DNA from: Fen-1258 sp964441505
Lineage (GTDB): Bacteria > Bacteroidota > Ignavibacteria > Ignavibacteriales > Melioribacteraceae
DNA: 64,000 nt
Reading direction: 5' to 3'
NCBI GenBank assembly: GCA_964441505.1
Contig: CAYTUV010000016.1
Coordinates: 13,488 to 77,487 of the forward strand
Shown: one piece after another, positions 26,726 through 35,833 of the stretch
How positions within the stretch are numbered: position 1 is the first letter of the stretch
Layout of the letters: every line of letters starts with the position of its first letter
The notes under the pieces: model-generated
Told to the model about the DNA's origin: nothing
Database searches by the model: none
Seen by the model: the letters and a program-made list of their open reading frames with translations, nothing else
Translations under genes and position numbers: made by a program

Positions 26726-26757
26726 AAAAAGCCCAGTATTTGCATACTGGACTTTTT
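26726..26757. terminator. Bidirectional terminator between yebC and tRNA-Lys
   Basis: CCAGTAT (26733-26739) and ATACTGG (26744-26750) form a perfect seven-base stem with a four-base loop, extended by AAAAAGC and ACTTTTTT flanks. It lies 24 bases after the yebC stop and just beyond the 3' end of the minus-strand tRNA gene, so it can end both transcripts. Confidence 0.8.
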
Positions 26758-26759
26758 TG

Positions 26760-26831
26760 TGAGCACGGGTGGGCTCGAACCACCGACCTTCACCTTAAAA
26801 GGGTGTTGCTCTACCACTGAGCTACGCGCCC
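26760..26831 (-). tRNA. tRNA-Lys (anticodon UUU)
   Basis: The reverse strand folds as a standard 72-base tRNA: acceptor GGGCGCG pairing with CGTGCTC (two G-U pairs), D arm GCTC...GAGC, anticodon loop CTTTTAA with anticodon TTT, T arm GGTGG-TTCGAGC-CCACC, discriminator A. The first anticodon-stem pair is an A-A mismatch. The 3' CCA is not encoded. Confidence 0.92.
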
Positions 26832-26898
26832 CTACCATTAAAATTTGAGGGGTAAATATAATCCACTAATAACTAATTTCCAAAGGAGGGGGTATGTG

Positions 26899-26940
26899 AT
26901 GGCAATAATTATTTTTCTCACTGATTTTGTATATATTTAA
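26899..26940 (+). other. Micro-ORF of 13 codons with a perfect Shine-Dalgarno site
   Basis: AAAGGAGG at 26882-26889, a full match to the anti-SD, is followed by an ATG-TGA pair at 26894-26899 and by ATG at 26899 that opens a 13-codon frame (MAIIIFLTDFVYI). It lies 22 bases before the NtrC-type regulator gene. It could be a leader peptide, but such short frames also arise by chance. Confidence 0.25.
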
Positions 26941-26962
26941 TCACAAGTAAATTCTACCACAT

Positions 26963-28306
26963 ATGAAAGATTCAAGAATACTTATCTCGGATGACGACGA
27001 AACCCTCTGTTACCTCCTAAAGGAAGAGCTGGTAAACGAAGGTTATTCTGTTGATGTAGTTTACGATGGCAAGGATGCAATCGAAAATTTGCGAAAACGG
27101 TATTATGATGTTCTACTGCTCGATCTTGAGATGCGCGAGATTCATGGAGAAAAAGTTTTATCCTATGTAAGAGATAATCATCCGGCATTGCAGGTAATCG
27201 TTCTCACAGCTAAATCCGACATCCGTACTGCGATCGACTGTCTCAAGCAGGGCGCGTATGATTTCATAACAAAGCCTTACGAATTTGGTCAGCTATGTGT
27301 AACAATTGAACGTGCACTGGAACACAAAGATCTTCTCATAAAAAATAAAATCCTTTCATCCAAGATCAGTCAGACACCACCCAACACAATAATTGGGGAA
27401 AGCGATAAAGTTAAGAATGTTCTTAAACTTGCCGAACGGGCAGCAAAATCCGAATCAAATATTTTGCTCGAAGGTGAAACCGGGACAGGTAAAGAACTAT
27501 TTGCTGAATTTATACACAAAAATTCTAACCGTGCAGATAAACCATTTGTTGCAATCAACTGTGCTTCGCTGCCGGATCAATTGATCGAAAGCGAACTTTT
27601 TGGATATGAAAAAGGTGCATTCACAGATGCAAAGGCTTCAAAACAAGGATTAGTTGAAATTGCAAATGGCGGTTCATTATTTCTTGATGAAATCGGGGAA
27701 CTTAGCTTAGCCCTTCAGCCAAAACTTCTACGTTTTCTTGAGAATGGAGAGTTCCGGCGTGTAGGTGGAATTACAAATCTTACTTCCTCCGTGAGGGTAA
27801 TTGGTGCGACTAATAAGAATTTGATGGAAGAAGCGGAGAAGAAAAATTTCCGACGCGATCTTCTATTCAGATTAAATGTTATTACGCTTACTATTCCCCC
27901 GCTTCGCGAGCGTAATGGCGATGTACTTCTGCTCTCTGAATATTTTTTGCAGAAAAAATCACCTGTGCGTTCGGTTAAAAGACTTTCACCGGAAGCAAAG
28001 AATGAATTGCAACGCTACAACTTTCCGGGTAATGTTAGAGAACTCGAGCATATAATTGAAAGAGCCATAATCTTTTCTGAAAACGAGACTATCCTTCTAA
28101 AAGATTTAAATGTTCCGATAGCCGATTTTGATTTTACCAATTTTGTGAAAGATGACGGAACAATCATGACAATGGAAGAAGTTGAGCGCATTCACATCAA
28201 AAGGGCTCTTGACCAGAACAATTGGAACCGCGAGAATACCGCAAGAGCTCTTGATATAAGTCAAAAAACTCTTTACTCAAAAATTCTTAAGTATAATTTG
28301 AAATAG
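26963..28306 (+). CDS. Sigma-54-dependent response regulator (NtrC family)
   Basis: 447 residues: receiver domain (1-120, phosphorylation Asp in DVLLLDLEM), an AAA+ domain with Walker A GETGTGKE near 171, the sigma-54 contact loop G218-AFTDA (a variant of GAFTGA), and a C-terminal Fis-type helix-turn-helix (WNRENTARALDISQKTLYSK). Proteins of this kind open sigma-54 promoters after phosphorylation. The stop is followed after one base by the start of a kinase-receiver gene, its probable partner. The output genes are unknown; the nearby pilus cluster is one candidate. Confidence 0.9.
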   Translation: MKDSRILISDDDETLCYLLKEELVNEGYSVDVVYDGKDAIENLRKRYYDVLLLDLEMREIHGEKVLSYVRDNHPALQVIVLTAKSDIRTAIDCLKQGAYDFITKPYEFGQLCVTIERALEHKDLLIKNKILSSKISQTPPNTIIGESDKVKNVLKLAERAAKSESNILLEGETGTGKELFAEFIHKNSNRADKPFVAINCASLPDQLIESELFGYEKGAFTDAKASKQGLVEIANGGSLFLDEIGELSLALQPKLLRFLENGEFRRVGGITNLTSSVRVIGATNKNLMEEAEKKNFRRDLLFRLNVITLTIPPLRERNGDVLLLSEYFLQKKSPVRSVKRLSPEAKNELQRYNFPGNVRELEHIIERAIIFSENETILLKDLNVPIADFDFTNFVKDDGTIMTMEEVERIHIKRALDQNNWNRENTARALDISQKTLYSKILKYNLK

Positions 28307-28307
28307 A

Positions 28308-29345
28308 ATGAGCCCTGATTCTACAACCAAACACGTTGCACACGACTTGAATAATATTTTTACCAGAATACTAAACAGTATAGATCTTCTTAAAAGGAAG
28401 GTCCCCGCATCTTCAGATCTGCTTCCTCTGCTGAATAATATTGAGGCTGGCACCTATCTTGCTTCTGAGATGATAACAGATAATTTCGGAGATAAATCCC
28501 GAAATAATAATCAGAGAAGAATTAATCTTAATTCCATTATATCGGATGTTATCCGCTCATTCTCACTTCAGCATAAAGGCAGAATTGAATTTGTGCTTTC
28601 TCTTGAACCGGATCTTAAAATTGTTTCCGGTAAATACTCCGATTACTACAGAGTTGTACTGAACTTACTCACGAACGCTATTGAATCAATCGAGAAAACC
28701 GGAATTATCTCTCTTACAACAAATAATATCGATAATGGTTCAAACATCGAATTCAAAATAACCGACAATGGTTCGGGTATTGATAAGGAAAGCCTTCCAT
28801 TAATTTTCGATGAAAATTTTTCCACGAAGGAGAAGAAAACTGTTTCAGGAGTTGGGTTATCAATTGTGAAAAATGTTGTTGAAAAAAGCGGCGGATCTCT
28901 TTCTGTTTTGAGTGAGCCGGGCAAGGGAACTGAGTTCAAAATTATTCTGAAAGCTGAACCCACAACAGATATTCATGCTACAGAGAATGGGAAGACAATC
29001 TTAATTGCTGAGGATGAAGAAATACTTCTCGAGCTGCTAACTGAACTGCTTCAATCGTACAATTATACAGTCCTTACTTCTACCAGCGGCCGCGAAGTTT
29101 TAGATATACTAAAACTCAGAATGCCAGACCTCCTGATTATTGATCAAAAGATGCCCGAGATGGATGGGCTGGAATGTATTGAAGAAATTTCTGCATTGAA
29201 ATTGAACTACAAGATTCCGGTTATTTTTGCCACCGGTTCACAAATGGATGTTGACTTGATTGATTCATTAAAGATAAGCAGAGTAATTAATAAACCTTAC
29301 AACTTCGAAGAATTGCTTTCACTGGTCCGTGAATTAATCGGGTAG
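28308..29345 (+). CDS. Histidine kinase with C-terminal receiver, no sensor domain
   Basis: 345 residues. It begins with a DHp helix containing the H-box VAHDLNNIFTRI (H near residue 10), then a HATPase_c domain (N in LNLLTNAIESI, DNGSGI, GVGLSIVKNVVEKSGGSL) and a complete receiver domain (DLLIIDQKMPEMDG). There is no membrane segment or sensor domain, so it is cytosolic and probably driven by a partner. It is next to and co-directional with the NtrC-type regulator. The receiver could be an internal brake or a relay step. The 3' end overlaps by 12 bases the convergent receiver gene. Confidence 0.88.
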   Translation: MSPDSTTKHVAHDLNNIFTRILNSIDLLKRKVPASSDLLPLLNNIEAGTYLASEMITDNFGDKSRNNNQRRINLNSIISDVIRSFSLQHKGRIEFVLSLEPDLKIVSGKYSDYYRVVLNLLTNAIESIEKTGIISLTTNNIDNGSNIEFKITDNGSGIDKESLPLIFDENFSTKEKKTVSGVGLSIVKNVVEKSGGSLSVLSEPGKGTEFKIILKAEPTTDIHATENGKTILIAEDEEILLELLTELLQSYNYTVLTSTSGREVLDILKLRMPDLLIIDQKMPEMDGLECIEEISALKLNYKIPVIFATGSQMDVDLIDSLKISRVINKPYNFEELLSLVRELIG

Positions 29346-30017
29346 TTTATTCCCCTCACCCGATTTCAAATCAATAATATTCAAATCATTCACGTATGGA
29401 GTGATAACAGGTTTTTTGATAGAGCCGAGTTTATCAAGTACATTGATAATATCTTTAGAAGCATTTTCGATGAATTCGATTCTCTTCAAAATAACTGTCT
29501 GAGAAAACTCCGGTTTAGATAGCTCCCGCCGAATTGCGGCTGTTGAAAGATTAATTAGAGTGAGCGGCTGTTTTATTTCATGATTAGCCGTTACAACTGT
29601 GGCGGCATAAGTTTTAATTTTTTCTATTTCCAACAGGAGTTTATTAGAATCGCTGAAGCGGAGCGCCGAATTGATGCGGGCTATAAGTTCTACCCTGTTA
29701 AAAGGTTTCTTTATATAATCGAACGCACCCGCGAGCAAACCTTCTCTGATGCTGTCTGCTTCTGTACGTGCTGTAAGAAGTATTATTGGAATCAGCTTTG
29801 TTGCCTGATGGGCAGTCAATGTTTTGCACACATCAAAGCCGGACATATCCGGCATCATAATATCAAGCAGAATCAGATCCGGTTTCTCTTCAACAGCCTT
29901 CTGTATTCCAGTTTCACCCTGATATGCTTTAATTATTTCAAAACCCTCACGCTCAAGTCTATCCTGCAGCAGAAACACATTATCAGGATAATCATCGATG
30001 ATCAAAATCTTTTTCAT
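29334..30017 (-). CDS. Receiver plus DHp-like protein lacking an ATPase domain
   Basis: 227 residues. Residues 1-120 form a standard receiver domain (ILIIDDYPD, phosphorylation Asp in LILLDIMMPDMSG, K near 105). Residues about 135-200 are helical, with an H-box-like stretch VVTANHEIKQPLTLINLS that carries a His. No HATPase domain follows; the protein ends about 30 residues later. A phosphotransfer role, comparable to Spo0B-type or HPt-like use of a DHp domain, fits. It lies seven bases downstream of the hybrid kinase in the same direction, so it is probably its partner. Confidence 0.82.
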   Translation of the reverse strand: MKKILIIDDYPDNVFLLQDRLEREGFEIIKAYQGETGIQKAVEEKPDLILLDIMMPDMSGFDVCKTLTAHQATKLIPIILLTARTEADSIREGLLAGAFDYIKKPFNRVELIARINSALRFSDSNKLLLEIEKIKTYAATVVTANHEIKQPLTLINLSTAAIRRELSKPEFSQTVILKRIEFIENASKDIINVLDKLGSIKKPVITPYVNDLNIIDLKSGEGNKLPD

Positions 30018-30023
30018 CTATTG

Positions 30024-33000
30024 TCAATCAATTTTTATTTTCAAGAATTTTATCATCTTCGCCGCGAGCAACTGAGAGTTAATCGGTTTGGTTACCAGGT
30101 CATCAAAACCATTATTTTCAATTATATTTTTGTTGTCAAGCATAGCATATGCGGTTAATGCTATAATAGGAATGCCGGCAAATCTTTTTTCATTGCGTAT
30201 CCGTTTGATTGTTTCGAAGCCGTCCATTTGCGGCATCATTATATCCAAAAAGATAAGATCGGGTTCGATATGATTCAGCATGAGCAGACATTCCATGCCA
30301 TTGTGTGCGAAAATTGTATCACAATTCATTTCCTTCACAAACTCACCGATTGTAAAAAGCGCGTCATTATCGTCATCAACTATTAGAATAGTAGGTTTGG
30401 CCTTATCCTCTTTTTTACCGCTTTTAACCGGATACTTTTCATTTTCGGCAGGAAGAGATTCCTGAATCAAATTAATTTTCTTATTTGTTATATCATCATC
30501 CATTTTTAGCCGATCTCGTAACACTTTCAAAACATCAAGGGGATGTGCTTTAACTTTAAGAGTGATTTCTCTCAATTTGGCATTGAGTGTGTTGATCTGC
30601 TCTTCAGAAAATTCTCTCGGAAGTATCAGAACCAACGGGATATTTTTAGTCAGTCTATTCTGAGATAATTCCATACTCAGCTGAAAAATATCTTGATAGC
30701 ATGATGCACAATCAACAAAGATTAACTGCGGATTCTCTTCCCTTATTTTCTTAACTGCCCCTTCAATTTTTTTGACTAATTGGAGTTCATATTCAGTACC
30801 GGAGATATTTCTCAGAACTTGATAAACAGAATCTGATTTATCTATCACAACAATTTTTCGAACTTGCCTTTCGTAATGAATTTCAACTTTTCTGATGGTC
30901 CCTTCATAAACTACTTCCGGAAACTCTAAAGAGACAAAATCAAATATTTCCGGTTCCCATCCAACTTTACTTTCTTGGATAATCATGGTGAGCACGATTG
31001 GAATATCGGCGGTGATTTTATTGTTTCGTAATTCTAGGATAATTGACCACACATTCTGATCGTGAATGAATGGATCGAGAATGATCGCATCCGGTTTTTC
31101 CTTTTTTGCCAGGCTTATTCCATCCTCTCTTTTCGACGTAGCAAAAATTTTGTAATTATATGAAGCGAGGTAATCGTTTATAAGTTTCAGTGAATCCTGA
31201 TTGGCATTAATGATCAGAATGGTTTTTATGGGTGGCTCATCTCCACCATCACCGATAAGAGTTAAAAATTGATGCGCAGGGGTATCAAATGTATCCAGCA
31301 CAGAATCGGGTAAGGCAAAAGAAAATTTTGATCCTTTTCCTAATTCACTTTGCAAAACAAGCACACCACCTAATAATTCAACATATTTTTTGCAGATAGC
31401 AAGACCCAATCCGGCACCGCCATATTTGCGAGAGGTGCTTCCATCCACTTGCTGAAATTCGCTGAAAATAACTTTTTTATTTTCTTCAGAAAGCCCAATC
31501 CCTGTATCTATAACTGAAAATTCAGCTTCGTTTTCATCATGAATACTTACAACAAGTTGAATTGAACCATGCTCTGTAAATTTCACCGCGTTAACTAATA
31601 GGTTGAGAAGAATCTGCTCAAGCTTAGCTTTATCTGTGCTGATTAAAATATTTTTGTCGTTCTCAATATTTAAAACGAATTTGAGATTTTTTTCAGTGGT
31701 AAGCTGTTCAATGTTAGGATAAAGTTCATCAAGCAGATCGCTTAACAAAAAACTTTCTTTCTTAATCTCAATTTTACCCGACTCGAATTTTGAGAACTCG
31801 AGAATGTTATTGATCAGACTGAGAAGTTTTTTTCCATTCCTGTGAACAATTTTTAAGCGATCGTTTGTTTTTACGGCAACACCGTTATCCTTCATCAACA
31901 ATTCGGTTAAGCCAAGTATTGAAATGAGCGGGGTGCGCAATTCATGAGACATACTTGCAAGGAAATCCGACTTGACTCTTGTTAGTTCTACTGCTTTCGA
32001 TCTCTGTTTCTCAAGTTCACCGGCTTTTTCCTGTATCTGCGAATGTAATTCTTTAAGCTGTTCGTTCTGTTTGATTATTTGTTCGTTCTGCTTCTGGTAT
32101 TCCTCATTCAGTGTCTTTAATTCATTTACAAAGTTTTCAAGCTGCTCAAATGATTTTGCATTGATTAATCCAACTGCAAGCTGCTCATGTATATTGTCAA
32201 TATAAGTTACAACTTCTTCGTTAGGAATCGATTCGGATGCCAGTTCTAATACCGCAATGGTCTCTTTATTATAAATGATAGGGTAGATTGTTAAATACTT
32301 TATCTTAATTGAAGCAATTCCGGTTTTTATCTCGGGATAATTATCGTGGAATTTAAATTCTACTTTTTCTTTTTTCTCAATGGCGTTACTGTATAAATCG
32401 GCATTTTGTGTTAGTTCAATAAACTTTTTACTTAATCCAAAAGAGGAAATTAACCTCAATGACTTATGTTCAACAATATACAGTACACCAAAAGTTAGTC
32501 CGGTTGTTTTAATAATTTTTGAAAGCGCAGCGTCAGATATTTCCTGCATCGTTGGGTTTTGATTTATCAGTGTGATAAACTCTGAATATTCTTTTTCGGC
32601 CTTCTTGTTCCTTAAAAGCTCATCAAGCATCCTGTTAAACGTTCCGCCCAGCATTCCGATTTCATCATTTGTAATAATTTCCACTCTATGATCAAGATTT
32701 CCTTTTCCAGTTATTTCTGCCGCTTCACTCAATAACTCGATCTGCCTTCTAAGTCTTATTGTAAAGCCAATAACAATTAGAAAAGTGAGAGCACTTCCTG
32801 CAATAACAATCAGAACCATTACGTCTCTAAGTGTATTGCGGAATTCAACACCTTCTTTGAAAACGTTGAAGACAATAAAATTTATCTTTCCACCCGGGGT
32901 TAATAGAAACTTCGGAATGAACAAAGAGGCGACAAAATCGACATTTTCAAATTCTCTTGAGTAAAGATCAAAACTGTTTTTGAATTTTAACTCACGTGCT

Positions 33001-33563
33001 GCATTAATAATCCCCGGTAAATTAATCTGATTTTTATCTGAGTTGGAAGTTTCGACCGGGGCATCATTTATAACAAGTGCTACTTCCGCCCTTATTTTTC
33101 CCGAAATCCGATCAAGAAAATGCGAAGTGATTTGGCTGCCATAGTAAACGGTTTTACCATTTTGAAATTGTGCGTAACGAAGGACCACATTCGGATTATC
33201 CGAGAAGAATTGGCGAAATGAGGAAGATCTTATGTTCAGAAACGATTTTGTCTTGAGTTTGAATTCACGTTGATTGATCAGTGAGTCATTCACAAGAGTA
33301 AAACAAAAATCGATGGCGGTAGAATCTAAATTGATCTTGTTAATGTTACTTATAAAAGGGGCAATTAATTTGAAATCTTCGTCGGGTTTACTAAGCTCGC
33401 TCTGAAGCACAAACGCGAAGTCATTTGTGGAGTAGAGAATATTTTTTGATTGCTGCTGCATCAATAGCCTGCCGGCAAGCGAATAGAAGATAAACGTCGA
33501 TGTTACCGAAATAATAATGACAATCAGAAAAGCTATCAGAGTTAAACGGTATTTAAGTTTCAT
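30024..33563 (-). CDS. Large hybrid sensor histidine kinase with three receiver-like domains
   Basis: 1,179 residues. In order: membrane helix (about 5-30), extracytoplasmic sensor region (about 35-235), second helix, HAMP (GNLDHRVEIITNDEIGMLGG), GAF-like region, coiled coil, HisKA (SDFLASMSHELRTPL), HATPase (GIGLSEENKKVIF, GGAGLGLAICKKYVELLGG), then two degenerate receivers and one intact one (LIFLDIMMPQMDG). The first two lack the N-terminal acidic pair, so they are probably pseudo-receivers. I chose the ATG at 33561-33563, with a distant GGAG, over a TTG eight codons upstream. It follows the pilus genes in the same direction after 127 bases. Confidence 0.85.
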   Translation of the reverse strand: MKLKYRLTLIAFLIVIIISVTSTFIFYSLAGRLLMQQQSKNILYSTNDFAFVLQSELSKPDEDFKLIAPFISNINKINLDSTAIDFCFTLVNDSLINQREFKLKTKSFLNIRSSSFRQFFSDNPNVVLRYAQFQNGKTVYYGSQITSHFLDRISGKIRAEVALVINDAPVETSNSDKNQINLPGIINAARELKFKNSFDLYSREFENVDFVASLFIPKFLLTPGGKINFIVFNVFKEGVEFRNTLRDVMVLIVIAGSALTFLIVIGFTIRLRRQIELLSEAAEITGKGNLDHRVEIITNDEIGMLGGTFNRMLDELLRNKKAEKEYSEFITLINQNPTMQEISDAALSKIIKTTGLTFGVLYIVEHKSLRLISSFGLSKKFIELTQNADLYSNAIEKKEKVEFKFHDNYPEIKTGIASIKIKYLTIYPIIYNKETIAVLELASESIPNEEVVTYIDNIHEQLAVGLINAKSFEQLENFVNELKTLNEEYQKQNEQIIKQNEQLKELHSQIQEKAGELEKQRSKAVELTRVKSDFLASMSHELRTPLISILGLTELLMKDNGVAVKTNDRLKIVHRNGKKLLSLINNILEFSKFESGKIEIKKESFLLSDLLDELYPNIEQLTTEKNLKFVLNIENDKNILISTDKAKLEQILLNLLVNAVKFTEHGSIQLVVSIHDENEAEFSVIDTGIGLSEENKKVIFSEFQQVDGSTSRKYGGAGLGLAICKKYVELLGGVLVLQSELGKGSKFSFALPDSVLDTFDTPAHQFLTLIGDGGDEPPIKTILIINANQDSLKLINDYLASYNYKIFATSKREDGISLAKKEKPDAIILDPFIHDQNVWSIILELRNNKITADIPIVLTMIIQESKVGWEPEIFDFVSLEFPEVVYEGTIRKVEIHYERQVRKIVVIDKSDSVYQVLRNISGTEYELQLVKKIEGAVKKIREENPQLIFVDCASCYQDIFQLSMELSQNRLTKNIPLVLILPREFSEEQINTLNAKLREITLKVKAHPLDVLKVLRDRLKMDDDITNKKINLIQESLPAENEKYPVKSGKKEDKAKPTILIVDDDNDALFTIGEFVKEMNCDTIFAHNGMECLLMLNHIEPDLIFLDIMMPQMDGFETIKRIRNEKRFAGIPIIALTAYAMLDNKNIIENNGFDDLVTKPINSQLLAAKMIKFLKIKID

Positions 33564-33714
33564 ATAAAGTAGGGTCTCCAGAATCAAAGCATTTAAGAGA
33601 GGAAAGAAACGTATTTATTCTAAAAACGTAGTCACTTCAATAATAATTATAGAAACGAAAGCAATTTATTAGACGCTCAGATTTTTTCTCTTATTTTATC
33701 CACACTCTCAAAAA

Positions 33715-34944
33715 TTATTTCTGCTCTTCTTTTTTCTTTTTCGCTTGCTCTTGCAATTTTTCCATCTCATTTTGCTGATTCTCAATAGCATTCTTCAATA
33801 CAGTTTGTTCTTTTGGTTTAGACAATCGCTCTTTTAAGGAAGGAAGAATGTCTGCCTTAATTAATAAAATTGTTTCAACCTGTTCGGTTGATTCCTTATC
33901 GTAACCGAAGATATATCTCAGACCAAAAAACCACCATGGCAAATCCTTTAAGAATGGGACTCCAACGCGACTTATTGATGATTGATTAGAAATCAAGCCA
34001 CCAATTACAGTCTCTTCTCCGTTTAGCAAAAGAACGTTTGTAGTAACTTCTGTTTTGGGTTTCGTAGTAGTACCTTCCAGGATTTCAACAGTACTTTTTT
34101 CCATTCTCACTTTTAAAACCATATAGTCAATACCCTCTCCGGTAAAAACATGAGGAGTAACTTCTATTATGGTACCGCTCTGATAAAACTTATCAATTAA
34201 ATTTCCGGCAAAATCTCTCTCCTTAATTGAAAAATCTCTTCCTACTTGGGTCCTTCCCTGTTTTCCATTTACTGCGCTAATAACCGGTCGTGAAATTGTG
34301 TGGATAAGATTTTCAGTTTCAAAAAATTTAAAAAGTGTAGTAGCTTTTCCATCCCACGCCCCTAAATTGAATGTGGTTGAACTGCTCAGATTAAAACCAA
34401 CGGGTGTTTGTGTTGAGCCGGTAGCCGAACTGGAAGCGTCTTGATAGGAAACCAATTTTCCGCCAATACTTATTCCTTTTTGTGACAAGAGGAATTCCCA
34501 GTTAATGCCTTTCTCCCTCAGTTCTGTAAGATTGGCTTCATACAATGCCGCGGAAATTTTAACTTCTCTTTCATCTATCGAAAGAAAACTACTATCAGCT
34601 CTTGCCGATTCTCCCTTCTTCCTCACTACAATGGTCAATTCAGTTTCCTCTACAACCAGATTATGATATTGAGCAATTACAAAGAGAGCTTTTTTGTAGG
34701 GCCACTTATCAATTTCAACTCCAATCGGAATGGTGAGATTTGTTGTAGAGACTACTTTTTTACCGGTGTTTTTTTCACTTACTTTGCTGAGAAGCTGAAT
34801 TGCTTGTTCGAATGAGAGTGACTCGGATAACGTAACCAGCTCTTCAGGATTAACAGCACCTTTCAATTTATTGACGAGATCAATTTGCGCGTTAACACCA
34901 TATGTTAACCCGAACAAAATTAAAATTGTAATTATCTTTTTCAT
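33715..34944 (-). CDS. Short secretin-like outer-membrane protein (PilQ/GspD family)
   Basis: 409 residues with a Sec signal peptide (MKKIITILILFGLTYGVNAQ), an STN-like N-domain (about 42-110), and a secretin core including TVIGGLISNQSSISRVGVPFL and LKDLPWWFFGLRYIFGYD, the conserved end of the secretin barrel. Classical PilQ/GspD are 550-700 residues, so most N-domains are missing. The tail is a Lys/Glu/Gln-rich coiled coil. It is last in the pilus operon, and would form the outer-membrane pore. Confidence 0.82.
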   Translation of the reverse strand: MKKIITILILFGLTYGVNAQIDLVNKLKGAVNPEELVTLSESLSFEQAIQLLSKVSEKNTGKKVVSTTNLTIPIGVEIDKWPYKKALFVIAQYHNLVVEETELTIVVRKKGESARADSSFLSIDEREVKISAALYEANLTELREKGINWEFLLSQKGISIGGKLVSYQDASSSATGSTQTPVGFNLSSSTTFNLGAWDGKATTLFKFFETENLIHTISRPVISAVNGKQGRTQVGRDFSIKERDFAGNLIDKFYQSGTIIEVTPHVFTGEGIDYMVLKVRMEKSTVEILEGTTTKPKTEVTTNVLLLNGEETVIGGLISNQSSISRVGVPFLKDLPWWFFGLRYIFGYDKESTEQVETILLIKADILPSLKERLSKPKEQTVLKNAIENQQNEMEKLQEQAKKKKEEQK

Positions 34945-34945
34945 T

Positions 34946-35833
34946 TTATTTACTCGGTTTTTTATCTTTTTCGAGTTTCAAAGTGATGTTCTCGATTATG
35001 CCGCCTTTGTTAAGGACAAAATTCACTTCGTTGTTCTGGTAATTGATATTAGTCAGATAGCCCAAATAAACCTGATCACCTTCCCACAGCAGATAGGTAT
35101 TGCCGCTGGCGTCAACTAAGAAAGCTCCGTCGGGAATCAGCGCCAATAGCTGGGCAGATTGTACGTCAAGTAACTTATCGTTATTTGGTGGAATCTCATT
35201 CCGTATTAATGGATAGAAGAAATCATAAGCCGGATTCGGAATAATGGCATTTTCCTTTAGGTTGCTAACAAAAAATCTGTTGTCACTTGAATAATAAACG
35301 GACGTCTTAAAAGTGTAAGTAACCAGATAGTGGGGGGTCCCGTCTTTATCAACTTTTACATTATTTGATAATTCCACATTTTCAATTTTTTTGAGCTGTT
35401 TACTTTCCTCGATGGCATAGATCAATTTTATCAGATCTTCGAACTCGGCTATGCCGCCCACAGTGTAATGATAAATATTAAAATTAGTACCGGTCTCCAA
35501 TTCGTTGAATTCAATATTGGCATATGAATTACTGGAGAATCCATAGCTGACCTGATTTACAAAATTATAAAACGATGCCTGTGATAGATTGTAAGGAATA
35601 TTGTATTTCCTGTTAGCCAGAACAGAATCAAGTTCTGCAACTCTCCTCTTATTTTGTGCAAGTGACTGATTTAAAGATTCGGTATCAAGTTGATAAAGAG
35701 TAAGATCCTTAATTTTTTTCTGCCGGTCACTGATTTTGGCTTTTTGATAAACGAAATTATAGAACACACTGCCAAGTATGATAGCAATAAATATAATCAG
35801 GATGATAATTGTATTTTTTACTTTACTGCTCAT
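34946..35833 (-). CDS. Inner-membrane pilus assembly protein, PilO-like with PilP-like end
   Basis: 295 residues: one N-terminal helix (about 8-28), a coiled coil (about 30-75), a ferredoxin-like domain as in PilO (about 80-180), and a C-terminal beta part (about 225-290: LLALIPDGAFLVDASGNTYL, GDQVYLGYLTNINY) that resembles PilP. The fusion would join two subunits of the inner-membrane alignment complex. Sequence conservation of these families is weak, so the assignment leans on topology and gene order. It ends one base before the secretin gene and overlaps the upstream gene by four bases. Confidence 0.65.
   Translation of the reverse strand: MSSKVKNTIIILIIFIAIILGSVFYNFVYQKAKISDRQKKIKDLTLYQLDTESLNQSLAQNKRRVAELDSVLANRKYNIPYNLSQASFYNFVNQVSYGFSSNSYANIEFNELETGTNFNIYHYTVGGIAEFEDLIKLIYAIEESKQLKKIENVELSNNVKVDKDGTPHYLVTYTFKTSVYYSSDNRFFVSNLKENAIIPNPAYDFFYPLIRNEIPPNNDKLLDVQSAQLLALIPDGAFLVDASGNTYLLWEGDQVYLGYLTNINYQNNEVNFVLNKGGIIENITLKLEKDKKPSK

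Noticed and set aside
29580..30158. 192-codon plus-strand frame
   Set aside because: It is antisense to two conserved signalling genes; no ribosome site or recognisable domain.
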